DNA from: Pseudoalteromonas sp. T1lg48 | GTDB taxonomy: Bacteria > Pseudomonadota > Gammaproteobacteria > Enterobacterales > Alteromonadaceae | Assembly: GCF_002964785.1 (NCBI RefSeq) | Contig: NZ_PQCC01000021.1 | Span: forward strand, 1 to 43,036 | Length of the DNA: 43,036 nt | Reading direction: 5' to 3' | Shown here: positions 28,690 through 37,181 of the stretch, piece by piece | How positions within the stretch are numbered: position 1 is the stretch's first letter | How the letters are laid out: each line of letters begins with the position of its first letter | Program-made: the position numbers and the translations under genes | The notes under the pieces: model-generated | Database searches by the model: none | Seen by the model: only the letters and a program-made list of their open reading frames with translations | What the model was told of the DNA's origin: nothing

Positions 28690-28949
28690 TCATTCCCTAC
28701 CAAGAATTAAGTAAAGAAGCACTTACCAACCTCATAGAGCAATTTATTCTTCGCGAAGGCACCGACTATGGTGAAACCGAGGTGGACAAGGAAACGAAAA
28801 TCGAACAGGTGCTTGGCCTGATAAAAAGCGGCGAGGCACTGATCGTTTACTCGGAACTCCATGAAGAAGTAAACATTATGAGCGCCCAGCAGTTTAAGCA
28901 AATGCAGGCCGAGGAAGGCGACTATCACATTGATAGGGATGAGTTTTAA
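28686..28949 (+). CDS. yheU: YheU family protein
   Basis: An 87-residue protein matching YheU: IPYQELSKEALTNLIEQFILREGTDYGETE at the N-terminus, then a SELHEEVNIM segment. The start at 28686 overlaps the yheT stop (ATGA), supporting coupling and ruling out the longer frame from 28635. An acidic tail (DYHIDRDEF) follows the core. Function unknown. A GGGCTGG / CCAGCCC hairpin (28953-28972) follows but lacks a T run. Confidence 0.94.
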   Translation: MIIPYQELSKEALTNLIEQFILREGTDYGETEVDKETKIEQVLGLIKSGEALIVYSELHEEVNIMSAQQFKQMQAEEGDYHIDRDEF

Positions 28950-29067
28950 TCGGGGCTGGCAAATACCAGCCCGTACCACTACCAGCATTTTTCGCTAACC
29001 AAACTCACCCGCGGCTGTTATGCTGATCACCTAAAGCAGCAGCCCACTCAGCCAACAAGGAATGTGT

Positions 29068-29385
29068 ATGCCGTTAATCGCTCAAACCCCTGAACCGCCC
29101 TACTACACGGTTATTTTTACCTCGGTGCGCACCGAGATAGATGAAGGCTATGGCGACACCGCCACCCGCATGGTAGAGCTGGCCGAGCAACAGCCCGGCT
29201 TTTTAGGCGTCGAATCTGCTCGCGAGGAAGTGGGCATCACCGTCTCCTACTGGGCCGACCTGGAATCGATAAAAAACTGGAAGCGCAATATGGAGCACCT
29301 TGCAGCGCAAAAACTAGGACGCAAGAAGTGGTATGCCTCGTTTAAATTACGGATCGCCAAGGTAGAAAGGGATTATGGCATGTGA
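29068..29385 (+). CDS. Antibiotic biosynthesis monooxygenase (ABM) domain protein
   Basis: A 105-residue ferredoxin-like ABM-fold protein. YYTVIFTSVRTEIDEGYGDTATRMVELAEQQPGFLGVESAR, then VSYWADLESIKNWKRNMEH, is the standard ABM pattern of strand, helix and conserved Trp-rich turn. Such proteins are small cytoplasmic dimers, some heme-degrading or monooxygenase, most uncharacterised. Start 29068 follows AAGG by 7 bases; an ATG at 29062 is too close to it. A damaged paralogue lies at 30189-30434. Confidence 0.9.
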   Translation: MPLIAQTPEPPYYTVIFTSVRTEIDEGYGDTATRMVELAEQQPGFLGVESAREEVGITVSYWADLESIKNWKRNMEHLAAQKLGRKKWYASFKLRIAKVERDYGM

Positions 29386-29412
29386 GTAACTACCTCAAGG
29401 ATTGGATTAAAC

Positions 29413-30075
29413 ATGGAAGTAAAAACAAAACATCACCAAAATAAAGCGATGGCAATAACGTTACTCACCCTTATTATTGTAATATTGTGGCTGGTAGTTT
29501 TCCATTTTACTGCAAAAGTGCTCGTTCATGAACACATTGCACGTCCACTTGCGTGGCTGAGCATTCCACTTATGCTAGCCCTGATAGCACTACAGACTTA
29601 CACATTCTTCAAAAAGGACTCTCAACTGCGCTATCAATTAGCACGTGGGCAATTTAAAAGTCCATGGATGCAATATGTCGCTTATATGCTTATGTGCCTT
29701 TTTGGAATTCCTGGCTTTGTATTCATTGCTGTCTCTTTAGGTATCCCAACAACGCTGCATTATCTTAGCTACTCCTTGGCGGATGACGCGACTATGGTTG
29801 TTACAATTGAGAAAAAAAGCAGCTCCTATAAGCAAAAGCATTGCAATGGCTCCGTACTGATTAAAGAATATCAGCTGCTATTCAATAACAGTCTTTGCGG
29901 CTTAAGTTCTTTTGATTGGCATTGGGTTTCGCCAGGTGACAAATTAACTCTCCATGGTAAACAATCCATTTTTGGATTTTCTTATGATGGCTACAAAGTT
30001 CATACGGTGAATGGTATAGACATACCTAAACTGCTAAGTGGCCAATCTAAAGAGCCTAAGGTGAAAGTTGATTAG
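29413..30075 (+). CDS. AT-rich membrane protein, unknown function
   Basis: A 220-residue protein I do not recognise. There are hydrophobic segments at about 14-36, 46-64 and 85-110, then a C-terminal domain of about 105 residues with two cysteines (KHCNG, SLCGL) and many strands. The first 12 residues are Lys/His-rich and probably cytoplasmic. The base composition is visibly more AT-rich than its neighbours, with more TTA and ATT codons, suggesting recent arrival. It lies between the intact ABM gene and its decayed copy, 27 bases after the former. Confidence 0.7.
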   Translation: MEVKTKHHQNKAMAITLLTLIIVILWLVVFHFTAKVLVHEHIARPLAWLSIPLMLALIALQTYTFFKKDSQLRYQLARGQFKSPWMQYVAYMLMCLFGIPGFVFIAVSLGIPTTLHYLSYSLADDATMVVTIEKKSSSYKQKHCNGSVLIKEYQLLFNNSLCGLSSFDWHWVSPGDKLTLHGKQSIFGFSYDGYKVHTVNGIDIPKLLSGQSKEPKVKVD

Positions 30076-30188
30076 CTTTTGCTTTCAAATTCATAGCCAT
30101 ACTTCACTCCTTTACTTTGCAATCTTCTCCCCAAGCGATAGAATCACGCCGTGTCGATAATGGCACGTTTCTTCAGGGCGGGGTAGAA

Positions 30189-30434
30189 GATGAAGGCTAT
30201 GGTGATACCGCCGCACGAATGGTTGAGCTGGCCAAGGAACAAACCGGCTTTTTAGGCATTGAATCCGCTCGTGAAGAAGTGGGGATCACGGTTTCTTAGT
30301 GGGCTGATTTAGCCGCAATAAAAAGTTGGAAAGCGAATATGGAGCACCTTGAAGCGCAAAAAAACGGCCGTAAAAAGTGGTATTCGGCGTTTAAATTGCG
30401 CATCGCTAAAGTCGAACGGGATTATGGCATGTAG
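30189..30434 (+). pseudogene. Decayed paralogue of the ABM gene (premature stop, 5' end lost)
   Basis: From about 30189 the sequence translates as DEGYGDTAARMVELAKEQ, then TGFLGIESAREEVGITVS, followed by a TAG at 30297-30299, then in the same frame WADLAAIKSWKANMEH and RIAKVERDYGM to a second TAG at 30432-30434. It matches the intact gene at 29068 nearly residue for residue, with the stop replacing the Tyr before WAD. The first 25 or so residues have no counterpart. Many changes are synonymous, so the duplication is old and the stop recent. Confidence 0.88.
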
Positions 30435-30442
30435 GTGTCACC

Positions 30443-30658
30443 CTACTTCCAACCTTGCTGCCATCGGCTGGTATCTTTAAGCTCAGTCCAATCGATTGCA
30501 TATTCATTGCGCGAGAGGATCGCCTCCAAAGTACACGAAAGCACCGTGCCGTCCTCATCATATTCCACCTCAGTGACTAAAAAGTGCTTTTCTTTATTTC
30601 GCGGCTGAGTGGCTGTCCATTTACTATTACTTAGTTTTCGTGGGTTTATTCTATTCAT
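30443..30658 (-). CDS. TIGR02450 family Trp-rich small protein
   Basis: A 71-residue protein of the Trp-rich TIGR02450 (DUF2389) family: NPRKLSNSKWTATQPRNKEKHFLVTEVEYD, then the tail WTELKDTSRWQQGWK. It has three Trp residues, no signal and no membrane segment. Function unknown. Start 30658 is the second of two adjacent Met codons. It is convergent with the ABM pseudogene, 8 bases away. Confidence 0.88.
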   Translation of the reverse strand: MNRINPRKLSNSKWTATQPRNKEKHFLVTEVEYDEDGTVLSCTLEAILSRNEYAIDWTELKDTSRWQQGWK

Positions 30659-30822
30659 CAAATTGCTGATTCACTGTTTGTCGCGATTTTGTTGAAGGTG
30701 TTTTACGGTACAACAATACGTATGGATTGGTATCCGCCTTGATTTATACTCTTTTGCCTTGCCGCTCTACTCTGTGTTTATGAGCACCTTATTGCGTGCC
30801 TGCACACTTTAATCTCATATCC

Positions 30823-30851
30823 TTGTCATACCCCGCAAATGTCGCCACAAT
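30823..30851 (+). promoter_or_regulatory. Candidate promoter of the dipeptidase gene
   Basis: TTGTCA (30823-30828), 17 bases, CACAAT (30846-30851), about 37 bases before the start codon. The rest of 30662-30887 shows nothing I can name. Confidence 0.35.
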
Positions 30852-30887
30852 GGGCCTTTAATTCGATAATAATAATGAGCGGCTACT

Positions 30888-32081
30888 ATGAAACTCACCA
30901 CCCTTGGGGCAGCGCTGGCAATAGCACTGGGCAGCACCAGTGTTGCAGCACAGGATGACTACCACGCATCAGAAAAAGCCATTAAACTGGCGCAAGAAAA
31001 CATCCTTATCGATACCCATATCGATGTCCCTTACCGCATTCATAACAAATGGGATGACGTCAGCAAGGCCACCGAGCGCGGTGATTTCGATTACCCTCGC
31101 GCCATTGAAGGTGGTTTAAACGCCCCCTTCATGTCTATCTATATTCCAGCCAACTTGGAATTCGAAGGCAAAGGTAAAAGCTATGAACTGGCCAATCAGC
31201 TGATCGATATGATGGAAGCGCTGGCCTATCGCGCCCCCGATAAGTTCGCCATTGCCGACTCGGTCGCAGATGTGGAAAAGCAATTTAAAGACGGCGTGAT
31301 GTCGCTGGCCATGGGTATGGAAAATGGCTCCCCCATCGAAGGCGAGATTAAGAACCTGCACCACTTCTATGAGCGTGGCGTGCGTTATATCACCTTGGCG
31401 CATTCGCAAAGCAACCATATTTCCGACTCCAGCTATGATATTCGCCGTAAATGGAAGGGCCTAAGCCCATTCGGTAAAGAGCTGGTCTCCGAGATGAATA
31501 ATATCGGCATGCTGATCGATGTCTCGCATATCTCGGATGCGGCCTTCTATCAGGTGATGGAGCTGTCTAAGGTGCCCGTGATTGCCTCACACTCCTCGCT
31601 ACGTAAATACACGCCGGGTTTTGAGCGCAATATGGATGACGACATGCTGTTGGCGCTGAAAAAGAACGGCGGTGTGATCCAAATTAACTTCGGTTCCAGC
31701 TTTGTGACCAGCAAGGCTAATAGCTGGTACGACCGTCGTGATGAGGCCCAGGATAAGGCCAAAGAAGCGGGCAAAGACACCACCGACTTTAAGGCGGCCT
31801 ACCTGAAGAAGAACCCCTTCCCATTCGCCAGCCTGGAGCAGGTGTTAGATCATATCGACCACGTGGTGAAACTGATCGGCATCGAGCATGTGGGCATTGG
31901 CTCTGACTACGATGGTGTGGGTGACTCACTACCCGTGGGCCTTAAAGACGTATCCAGCTACCCTAACCTGGTACAAGGTTTATTGGACCGTGGCTATAGC
32001 GATGCGGATATCAAAAAGATCCTCGGCGAGAATATGCTGCGCGTATGGCGTCAAGCAGAGGCGTTTGCCCAGGCTAACTAA
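30888..32081 (+). CDS. Secreted membrane-type dipeptidase (peptidase M19)
   Basis: A 397-residue precursor with a Sec signal peptide (cleavage near residue 21, after VAA). The mature enzyme is a zinc-dependent M19 (renal) dipeptidase. Metal ligands are visible in DTHIDVP (His44, Asp46), GMENGSPIEG, DVSHISDAAF and ASHSSLR; IGSDYDGVGDSLPVGL is the C-terminal family motif. It cleaves dipeptides, including some with D-residues, in the periplasm. Monocistronic, with its own promoter and a strong shared terminator. Confidence 0.94.
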   Translation: MKLTTLGAALAIALGSTSVAAQDDYHASEKAIKLAQENILIDTHIDVPYRIHNKWDDVSKATERGDFDYPRAIEGGLNAPFMSIYIPANLEFEGKGKSYELANQLIDMMEALAYRAPDKFAIADSVADVEKQFKDGVMSLAMGMENGSPIEGEIKNLHHFYERGVRYITLAHSQSNHISDSSYDIRRKWKGLSPFGKELVSEMNNIGMLIDVSHISDAAFYQVMELSKVPVIASHSSLRKYTPGFERNMDDDMLLALKKNGGVIQINFGSSFVTSKANSWYDRRDEAQDKAKEAGKDTTDFKAAYLKKNPFPFASLEQVLDHIDHVVKLIGIEHVGIGSDYDGVGDSLPVGLKDVSSYPNLVQGLLDRGYSDADIKKILGENMLRVWRQAEAFAQAN

Positions 32082-32097
32082 GCCTTCTCATTTTACT

Positions 32098-32129
32098 AAA
32101 AAAGCCCGGGCAATTGCCCGGGCTTTTTT
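32098..32129. terminator. Bidirectional terminator, dipeptidase / selO
   Basis: A perfect 32-base palindrome: AAAAAA GCCCGGGC AATT GCCCGGGC TTTTTT. Confidence 0.95.
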
Positions 32130-32156
32130 ATTAGTTTCGCCAAAGGACGATGGCCA

Positions 32157-33586
32157 CTAGGTACCACAAAAGGTTTGATAACTATCGTCTTCGCCCTGCT
32201 CTGGCGGCTGCTGTAAATATGCATGCTCGGGGTCAAGGCAATAAGGGTTACGAATGGCCGCCAGCAGCGGCGCCAGCTTGTCGCTGTGACCCTGACGCTC
32301 AAAGTCGGCGATCACCTCTTCCACCCTGTGATTGCGGGGGATCACCTGCGGATTTGCCGCACTCATCAACGCCGCGCTTTGCTCCTTGTGCCCGGCTATC
32401 CGCGCCTGCCAGCGCGCCAGCCAATCTCCCAAGGATGAGGCCAGGGGCTCGGGCACCTCGGTGCCCTGATGGCAATAGGCGGTGAGCGCCGCAAAGGTAT
32501 TGGTGTAATCCAACTGCTGTTGTTGCATCAGCCCCAGTAGCTCATCCACCAGCGCCTCAGCCTCGTTATCTTCGGCCAGGAGCCCGAGTTTTTGTAGCCA
32601 CATGGCTTTAAGGGCGGCATTAAACTTGTCGCCGAAGGTGTTAAGCACCTGGGTTAACTCGGCCACCGCCTGGTCGCGCTCTACGCTAAACAGGTCAATC
32701 AGGGTTTCCGCGAAACGGGCCAGGTTCCAACTGGCGATCTGCGGTTGATTGCCAAAGGCTAACGACCGGTGCGGTCGATGGAGCTAAACACCCGGCCAAA
32801 GTCAAAGCCGTTCAACATGGCGCAGGGGCCATAGTCTATGGTTTCGCCGCTCACCAGGGTATTGTCGGTATTCATCACCCCATGAATAAAGCCGATGCGC
32901 AGCCAGTGCACAATCAGTTCGATTTGCTTATCCATTACCGCACTAAAGAGTGCCAACAAGCGCTCATCCCCGTTCAGCGCGGCCAGCTCGGGGTAATGAC
33001 GCTTGATGGTTAACTCCACCAACTGGGCCAGGCCTTGCTCATCCTGCTGCGCGGCTAAAAACTGAAAGCTGCCAACGCGAATATGGCTGCTGGCCACCCT
33101 CGTCACTATGGCGCCGGCGCTGGGCTGTTGTCGCATCACCGTCTCGCCGCTCAGCGCTACACTTAAACAGCGCGTGGTAGGCACCTTTAATGCCGCCAAT
33201 GCTTCGCTCATAATAAATTCGCGCACCGCTGGGCCAATACCACAGAGGCCATCGCCACCGCGGGAAAATTGGGTTGCTCCTGAGCCCTTTAATTGCACAT
33301 CCCAGCTCAGCCCCTGAGGATCGGTGACGGCACCAAGCAAATGAGCCCGACCGTCGCCAAGCAAGGGCACGTAATTGCCAAACTGGTGGCCGGCATAAGC
33401 CAAGGCATTAGCATCCGGATAAGACTGACCACTGGCAAGCTGGGCTTTAGTGGTGTCGTCCTCGCTCAGCCCCAGCGTTTTCGCCAACGCACTATTCCAC
33501 AGCAACAACTGCGGCTGACTAAACTGACGCACCTGGGCGCTGTGACTCAGGGCACCAATATGGGCATAGGGGTTATCTAGCTTCAT
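32157..33586 (-). pseudogene. selO: Protein adenylyltransferase SelO (YdiU), frameshifted
   Basis: SelO is a pseudokinase-fold enzyme that AMPylates proteins in redox stress. The first part (33586 to 32759, 275 residues) runs from NPYAHIGALS through YAGHQFGNYVPLLGDGRA and GVMNTDNTLV to SSIDRTGR, then meets a TAG. The family continues RYAFGNQP; those bases are present but in another frame, as if one base were missing from CGT-TA-GCC (about 32759-32761). The second part continues to the family end NPYCLDPEHAYLQQPPEQGE and QTFCGT, keeping the conserved near-terminal Cys. With one base restored the protein would be about 476 residues, normal length. A real lesion and a sequencing error look the same here. 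Confidence 0.93.
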
Positions 33587-33594
33587 AGCTATCC

Positions 33595-34290
33595 TTAGTT
33601 GGTTTGCATACCAACATAATTGTCGCCAATGCTAAAGGCGATAAGCTGGCTTAGCTCCGTTAAGGAGCGGCCACTTTGCTGCTGCAGCTCATTAAACATG
33701 CCTTGTATGGCCTGCAGGGAGCGCTTTGAGTGCAGACCGCCGTCGATCACCTCATTAGCACGGCAATAGGCTTCCACATCGCGCGACAACATAAAGGTGT
33801 CTTTACCTAAAGCTCGCAGGGCAAAAGCACCGGTATTGCCACCTAAGCGGGCTCCGTGCTTTTTCAAATACAGCCAGAGGCCGATAATGTCCTCGCTCGG
33901 CCACTGGGCAACAAAGTCGCTAAAGCTGCCATGCTCTTGTGCTACTTCATGGATCATTAGACAATTAATAGGCAAGGTTTGCACTTTTTTAAAGTTGCGC
34001 ACGATACGTTCATCGCTGGCCTTCTGCTCCAGCATTTCCGGCGCCATCATCAGTAGTTTCTCAACGCTAAAATCCCAGAACACCTCGCGAAAGCCCGGCC
34101 ATTTGGCATTGATCACCGCCCAATAAAAGCCACTTTGAAAGATTTTTCGGGTGAACTCTTCTAACCAGATATCGTCGGTTAGTTGCTTTAATTGCTCGGT
34201 GGTTTTTGGCTTACTGAGTAAGGCTTCCAGTTGCGCCTGTGAGCCCTTGCGCTCAAGCGCACGCTGATAAATAGATTGATATTTTTCCAT
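33595..34290 (-). CDS. DNA-3-methyladenine glycosylase I-like (HhH-GPD) protein
   Basis: A 231-residue cytoplasmic protein of the Tag-like branch of the HhH-GPD DNA glycosylase superfamily. Features are IFQSGFYWAVINAKWPGFREVF near the N-terminus, RIVRNFKKVQT, and LKKHGARLGGNTGAFALRALGKDTFMLSRDV, which covers the helix-hairpin-helix. The N-terminal Cys and His zinc ligands of E. coli Tag are not visible, so it belongs to a divergent subgroup. It should remove alkylated bases. It lies 8 bases before selO and 96 bases after the VWA operon, on the same strand. The 96-base gap holds no clear terminator. Confidence 0.85.
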   Translation of the reverse strand: MEKYQSIYQRALERKGSQAQLEALLSKPKTTEQLKQLTDDIWLEEFTRKIFQSGFYWAVINAKWPGFREVFWDFSVEKLLMMAPEMLEQKASDERIVRNFKKVQTLPINCLMIHEVAQEHGSFSDFVAQWPSEDIIGLWLYLKKHGARLGGNTGAFALRALGKDTFMLSRDVEAYCRANEVIDGGLHSKRSLQAIQGMFNELQQQSGRSLTELSQLIAFSIGDNYVGMQTN

Positions 34291-34386
34291 CTGCTGCTGG
34301 GTCTTTTTAGTGTGAGGGAGACATTAAAACATGCTTTGTACAATGACAAAAAGGGTTATACCCAATGCGCCCACCTGAAGATCAAA

Positions 34387-35331
34387 CTAAAGCCCCATAA
34401 AGGTGCCGTTATTTTGCCGTGCCACCTCACGCATCAGGGTGGAAAACTTCACCATATCTGGTGACGCGCCCATATTGCGCTTAAAAGCGATGCCATGAAT
34501 ACGGGCGATGGGCGTACCGCCGGTACTGCGATTAAGCCGGTTAATTTGCGCTAGGGCATCGTCGTAACTGGTGCCGGTAAAGTCATCACCAAAGACATAA
34601 AGCGCGAGGTCCCCCTGGTAGCGGGCATAGGCCTTGAGGCTGGCGGCTATCCCCTCCACCGGCGAGCTGTTCGAGCTGCCATGCCATTGTTGTAAGCCAC
34701 GTAGCACCCCGGCGCGCTGCGCTCGACTGTCGCTGCGCCAGGTACCAAGGGAGCGCCCACCCAGCACCTCTCCATTGTCGGACAGCACCTGAAACCCCTG
34801 TACCTTGGGATGATTATTGAGCACCTCGTCCATGGTTCTCAGCACCCGTGGCCACATGGTTTTCATTGACCCCGAGGTATCGATAATAAAAACCACATAA
34901 TTGCTGTCGACGGGAATACCGCCCACCTCGTCATCGCGCACCGTGGCACGCGGGGCATTGATGGCGGCACGCTGACGCTCCACCAGGGTTTGCTCCAAAC
35001 CGGATGCCGCATCGGTCAGCTGCTGCACCTTATCCTTGGCTCGTGCCAGTTGTGCCTGCAAGGCCATCTGCTGCTCGGCATTACTGGCCCCCTGCGCCTC
35101 GGCGGCCGCCAACTGCTCCGCACCCTCGCTCAAGGCCTGCTGTAATTGCTGGACGCTGCGCTCGGCCCCGTCCAAGGCTCGAACCAGGGTGGCAATTTGA
35201 CTGGCGTCATTAAACTCACCCTGATCGCCATTTTTAGCCAGCAGGATCAGCATCACCACGGCGCCAAACGCACAGGAAATAATGTCTAAAAACGACAGGC
35301 TAAAGATTTCTACCGGTTCACGCCGCTTCAT
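34387..35331 (-). CDS. VWA-domain protein with MotB/ExbD-like N-terminus (second copy)
   Basis: A 314-residue inner-membrane protein. The N-terminal SLSFLDIISCAFGAVVMLIL has one transmembrane segment with Asp16 at its start, like the ion-binding Asp of MotB/ExbD subunits. A coiled coil follows (about 45-120), then a VWA domain (about 143-314) with the MIDAS motif DTSGS at 151-155 and GDD near 248. The topology should put the VWA domain in the periplasm. It overlaps the preceding VWA gene by 4 bases and has the same Asp16/Cys20/Gly23/Ala24 pattern. With the MotA-like gene upstream it looks like a stator B-subunit. The linkage of VWA to a stator is inferred. Confidence 0.88.
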   Translation of the reverse strand: MKRREPVEIFSLSFLDIISCAFGAVVMLILLAKNGDQGEFNDASQIATLVRALDGAERSVQQLQQALSEGAEQLAAAEAQGASNAEQQMALQAQLARAKDKVQQLTDAASGLEQTLVERQRAAINAPRATVRDDEVGGIPVDSNYVVFIIDTSGSMKTMWPRVLRTMDEVLNNHPKVQGFQVLSDNGEVLGGRSLGTWRSDSRAQRAGVLRGLQQWHGSSNSSPVEGIAASLKAYARYQGDLALYVFGDDFTGTSYDDALAQINRLNRSTGGTPIARIHGIAFKRNMGASPDMVKFSTLMREVARQNNGTFMGL

Positions 35332-36395
35332 GGCCAGCTCCGCGCCGGGGCGATCATCAAACCGCCGGTGTTATTGGCCCAGTTCCAGTAAAGCGCCGGC
35401 GCCAGCGGGTCTCCTTCCAAGGGCAGCAAGACAATGTGGGTCGGTACCTTGGGGGCGGCTTGGGCGATGCTGAACTGATGGATTCGGGCACGACAATCGC
35501 CATCTATGGTTTTCATATTACCGCTTATTGGCTGACAGTGTTTTGTTTCGCGAAACCCATGAGCGCCCGACATCATGGTCGGCAAACCATCGGTGATAAT
35601 GTAAAGCGCATCCATATCCGCAAAGGTGCTGTTGATGGTGCTCAGGGCGGTATATAGGTCGGTGCCATTTTCCGGCACCAGAGCGTCAATATCCTTAACC
35701 AAGGCCTGCATGCTGGCCTCCACCTTGGCCGAGTTGATGGCTCTGCTACCCAGCACCTGGGCGCTAGAATTAAAAGCGACCACGCTTACCTGCGACTGCT
35801 TTGGTACCCGTGCCAGCAACCATTTCGCTACCCGCTTGGTACGCTGCCATTTTGGCCCCTGTTGCTTTTGCTGTGCAGGGCCGAGCTTACGGCGTATCAC
35901 CTTAATAAGCTGCTCGTCCGTCATTGAGGCACTGTGATCGATCAAAATACCTATGCGCTGGCCTTCAACCTTGAGACCCAATAAGTAGTTCTCCTCGCCA
36001 CCACCCTTTAGCTCAATGGGGTCATCCGCCTGTTTCGGCGCCGCAGCTGCTACCGACTGCTGTAACTGCGCCACCACCGCTTGTTGGTCTTGCAATGCCT
36101 GCCTGGCCGCTTGCTGCATAAGTTTTAACGCGGCCACGCGCTCGTCGTTGTCACTGTTTTGCGCCTGCGCCGCGGCCAGCGCTTGCGCTACCTCCTCCAG
36201 CTCCTGCTGCAAGGCACTGGCCTGCTCCTCGGTGGCGGCGAGCTTTTGCTGCAGTCGCTCTATTTCGTTACTGGGCACCGAGGTTGAGGCCTGAAACTTG
36301 ATGACGATCAGGATCATCAACACCGCCCCTAAACCACAGGCCATGACATCGAGAAAGGACAGGTTTAACCCTTGTTCGCCGCGCCGCTTCAACAT
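35328..36395 (-). CDS. VWA-domain protein with MotB/ExbD-like N-terminus (first copy)
   Basis: A 355-residue inner-membrane protein paired with the gene after it. The N-terminal NLSFLDVMACGLGAVLMILI holds one transmembrane segment with Asp16, Cys20, Gly23 and Ala24 in the same positions as its partner. Residues about 42-118 are a Gln/Ala-rich coiled coil. The VWA domain runs from about 146 to 345, with MIDAS DHSAS at 153-157, a Thr in NGTDLYTAL near 245 and Asp269 in IITDG. It begins 5 bases after the MotA-like stop and overlaps the next gene by 4 bases. I infer that the two form a heterodimeric or alternative B-subunit in a MotA-type stator. Confidence 0.88.
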   Translation of the reverse strand: MLKRRGEQGLNLSFLDVMACGLGAVLMILIVIKFQASTSVPSNEIERLQQKLAATEEQASALQQELEEVAQALAAAQAQNSDNDERVAALKLMQQAARQALQDQQAVVAQLQQSVAAAAPKQADDPIELKGGGEENYLLGLKVEGQRIGILIDHSASMTDEQLIKVIRRKLGPAQQKQQGPKWQRTKRVAKWLLARVPKQSQVSVVAFNSSAQVLGSRAINSAKVEASMQALVKDIDALVPENGTDLYTALSTINSTFADMDALYIITDGLPTMMSGAHGFRETKHCQPISGNMKTIDGDCRARIHQFSIAQAAPKVPTHIVLLPLEGDPLAPALYWNWANNTGGLMIAPARSWP

Positions 36396-36400
36396 CTTGG

Positions 36401-37171
36401 CTACTTATGCAAATGGGTTAACAAATGGGTTTCACAGTTGTTCTTGGTTTTCAGCACCATTTCATCCTGGCGGTTATTAAGGTGAAAAAGCACATACATC
36501 AAGAGGATAGAAAGCAACAGCGAAACCAGGGTCGAGTTAAAGGCGACCCCAAGCTTATCCACCATACCGGCGATATCACCGGCCACCGCCTCCTCGGCCT
36601 TGGCCAGGGCCGAACCGATACCGCGCACGGTGCCAACAAAGCCAATGCTGGGAATGGCCCAGATAAAATAACGAATGGTGGCGTTACCCGCCTCCAGCTG
36701 CGCCGCCAGAGATTCGACGCTATCACGAATGGCATCGGCGGCATGCTGCACATTTTGGGTATTTTTATAGCGGCGTAAGCAATTAATCCAGGTGGCCACC
36801 GAGCTGTTCTTAGCGCTCTCCCCCTCCTCTAAAAATGCCAGGGCGTCATCCACATTCAGCGCTTCCTCCTTGGGAAAAGTGCGCAGGTAGTCATAGGTGA
36901 ACACCGGCTCTTCCTTGGTAACAATGCGATAATACTTGTAGCCCATCAGGATCAGACAGAACAACCCCAAGGTCATACAAGCCTGCTGCTCGGCGTCTTT
37001 TAAGATCACCCAGATATTAGTCGTCGCGCCACTGCCATGGGCGGCAATCGCGGCCTCCGCCGCGGGGCGGATCATGCCTTGATACAACAAGTGCACTACA
37101 ACGACGGTGGCGATAAAGACGCCGATAGACACCAGCGGCGGCAAATTCATGCGAGTATTGTCGGTTGGCAT
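36401..37171 (-). CDS. MotA/TolQ/ExbB-family proton channel subunit
   Basis: A 256-residue inner-membrane protein with four hydrophobic segments (about 12-30, 62-80, 166-188 and 209-231) and a cytoplasmic loop of about 80 residues between the second and third. The C-terminal third has the ExbB/TolQ pattern: AIPSIGFVGTVRGIGSAL, then KLGVAFNSTLVSLLLSILLMYVLFHL, which lines the channel in 5:2 stators. AAGGAG lies 7 bases before ATG 37171. It is followed after 5 bases by two VWA proteins with ion-binding-like Asp residues, the normal A-then-B gene order of stators. Confidence 0.92.
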   Translation of the reverse strand: MPTDNTRMNLPPLVSIGVFIATVVVVHLLYQGMIRPAAEAAIAAHGSGATTNIWVILKDAEQQACMTLGLFCLILMGYKYYRIVTKEEPVFTYDYLRTFPKEEALNVDDALAFLEEGESAKNSSVATWINCLRRYKNTQNVQHAADAIRDSVESLAAQLEAGNATIRYFIWAIPSIGFVGTVRGIGSALAKAEEAVAGDIAGMVDKLGVAFNSTLVSLLLSILLMYVLFHLNNRQDEMVLKTKNNCETHLLTHLHK

Positions 37172-37181
37172 AACGCGCTCC

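Noticed and set aside
28953..28972. Terminator after yheU
   Set aside because: The 7-bp stem GGGCTGG/CCAGCCC is not followed by a T run.
30297..30299. TAG as a pyrrolysine or readthrough codon in the second ABM copy
   Set aside because: The copy has also lost its 5' end, and the intact paralogue has Tyr here, so a simple nonsense change is the better explanation.
32157..33586. Programmed frameshift or selenocysteine in selO
   Set aside because: There is no slippery heptamer at the shift, and the conserved terminal residue is an ordinary Cys codon in the second frame.
34291..34386. A promoter or terminator between the VWA operon and the Tag-like gene
   Set aside because: Only a small GGGTTATACCC dyad is visible, too little to call.
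34387..37171. A Zorya anti-phage system
   Set aside because: The MotA-like gene fits, but the VWA proteins lack the OmpA-type peptidoglycan-binding domain of ZorB and no ZorC/ZorD or ZorE-like gene is present.
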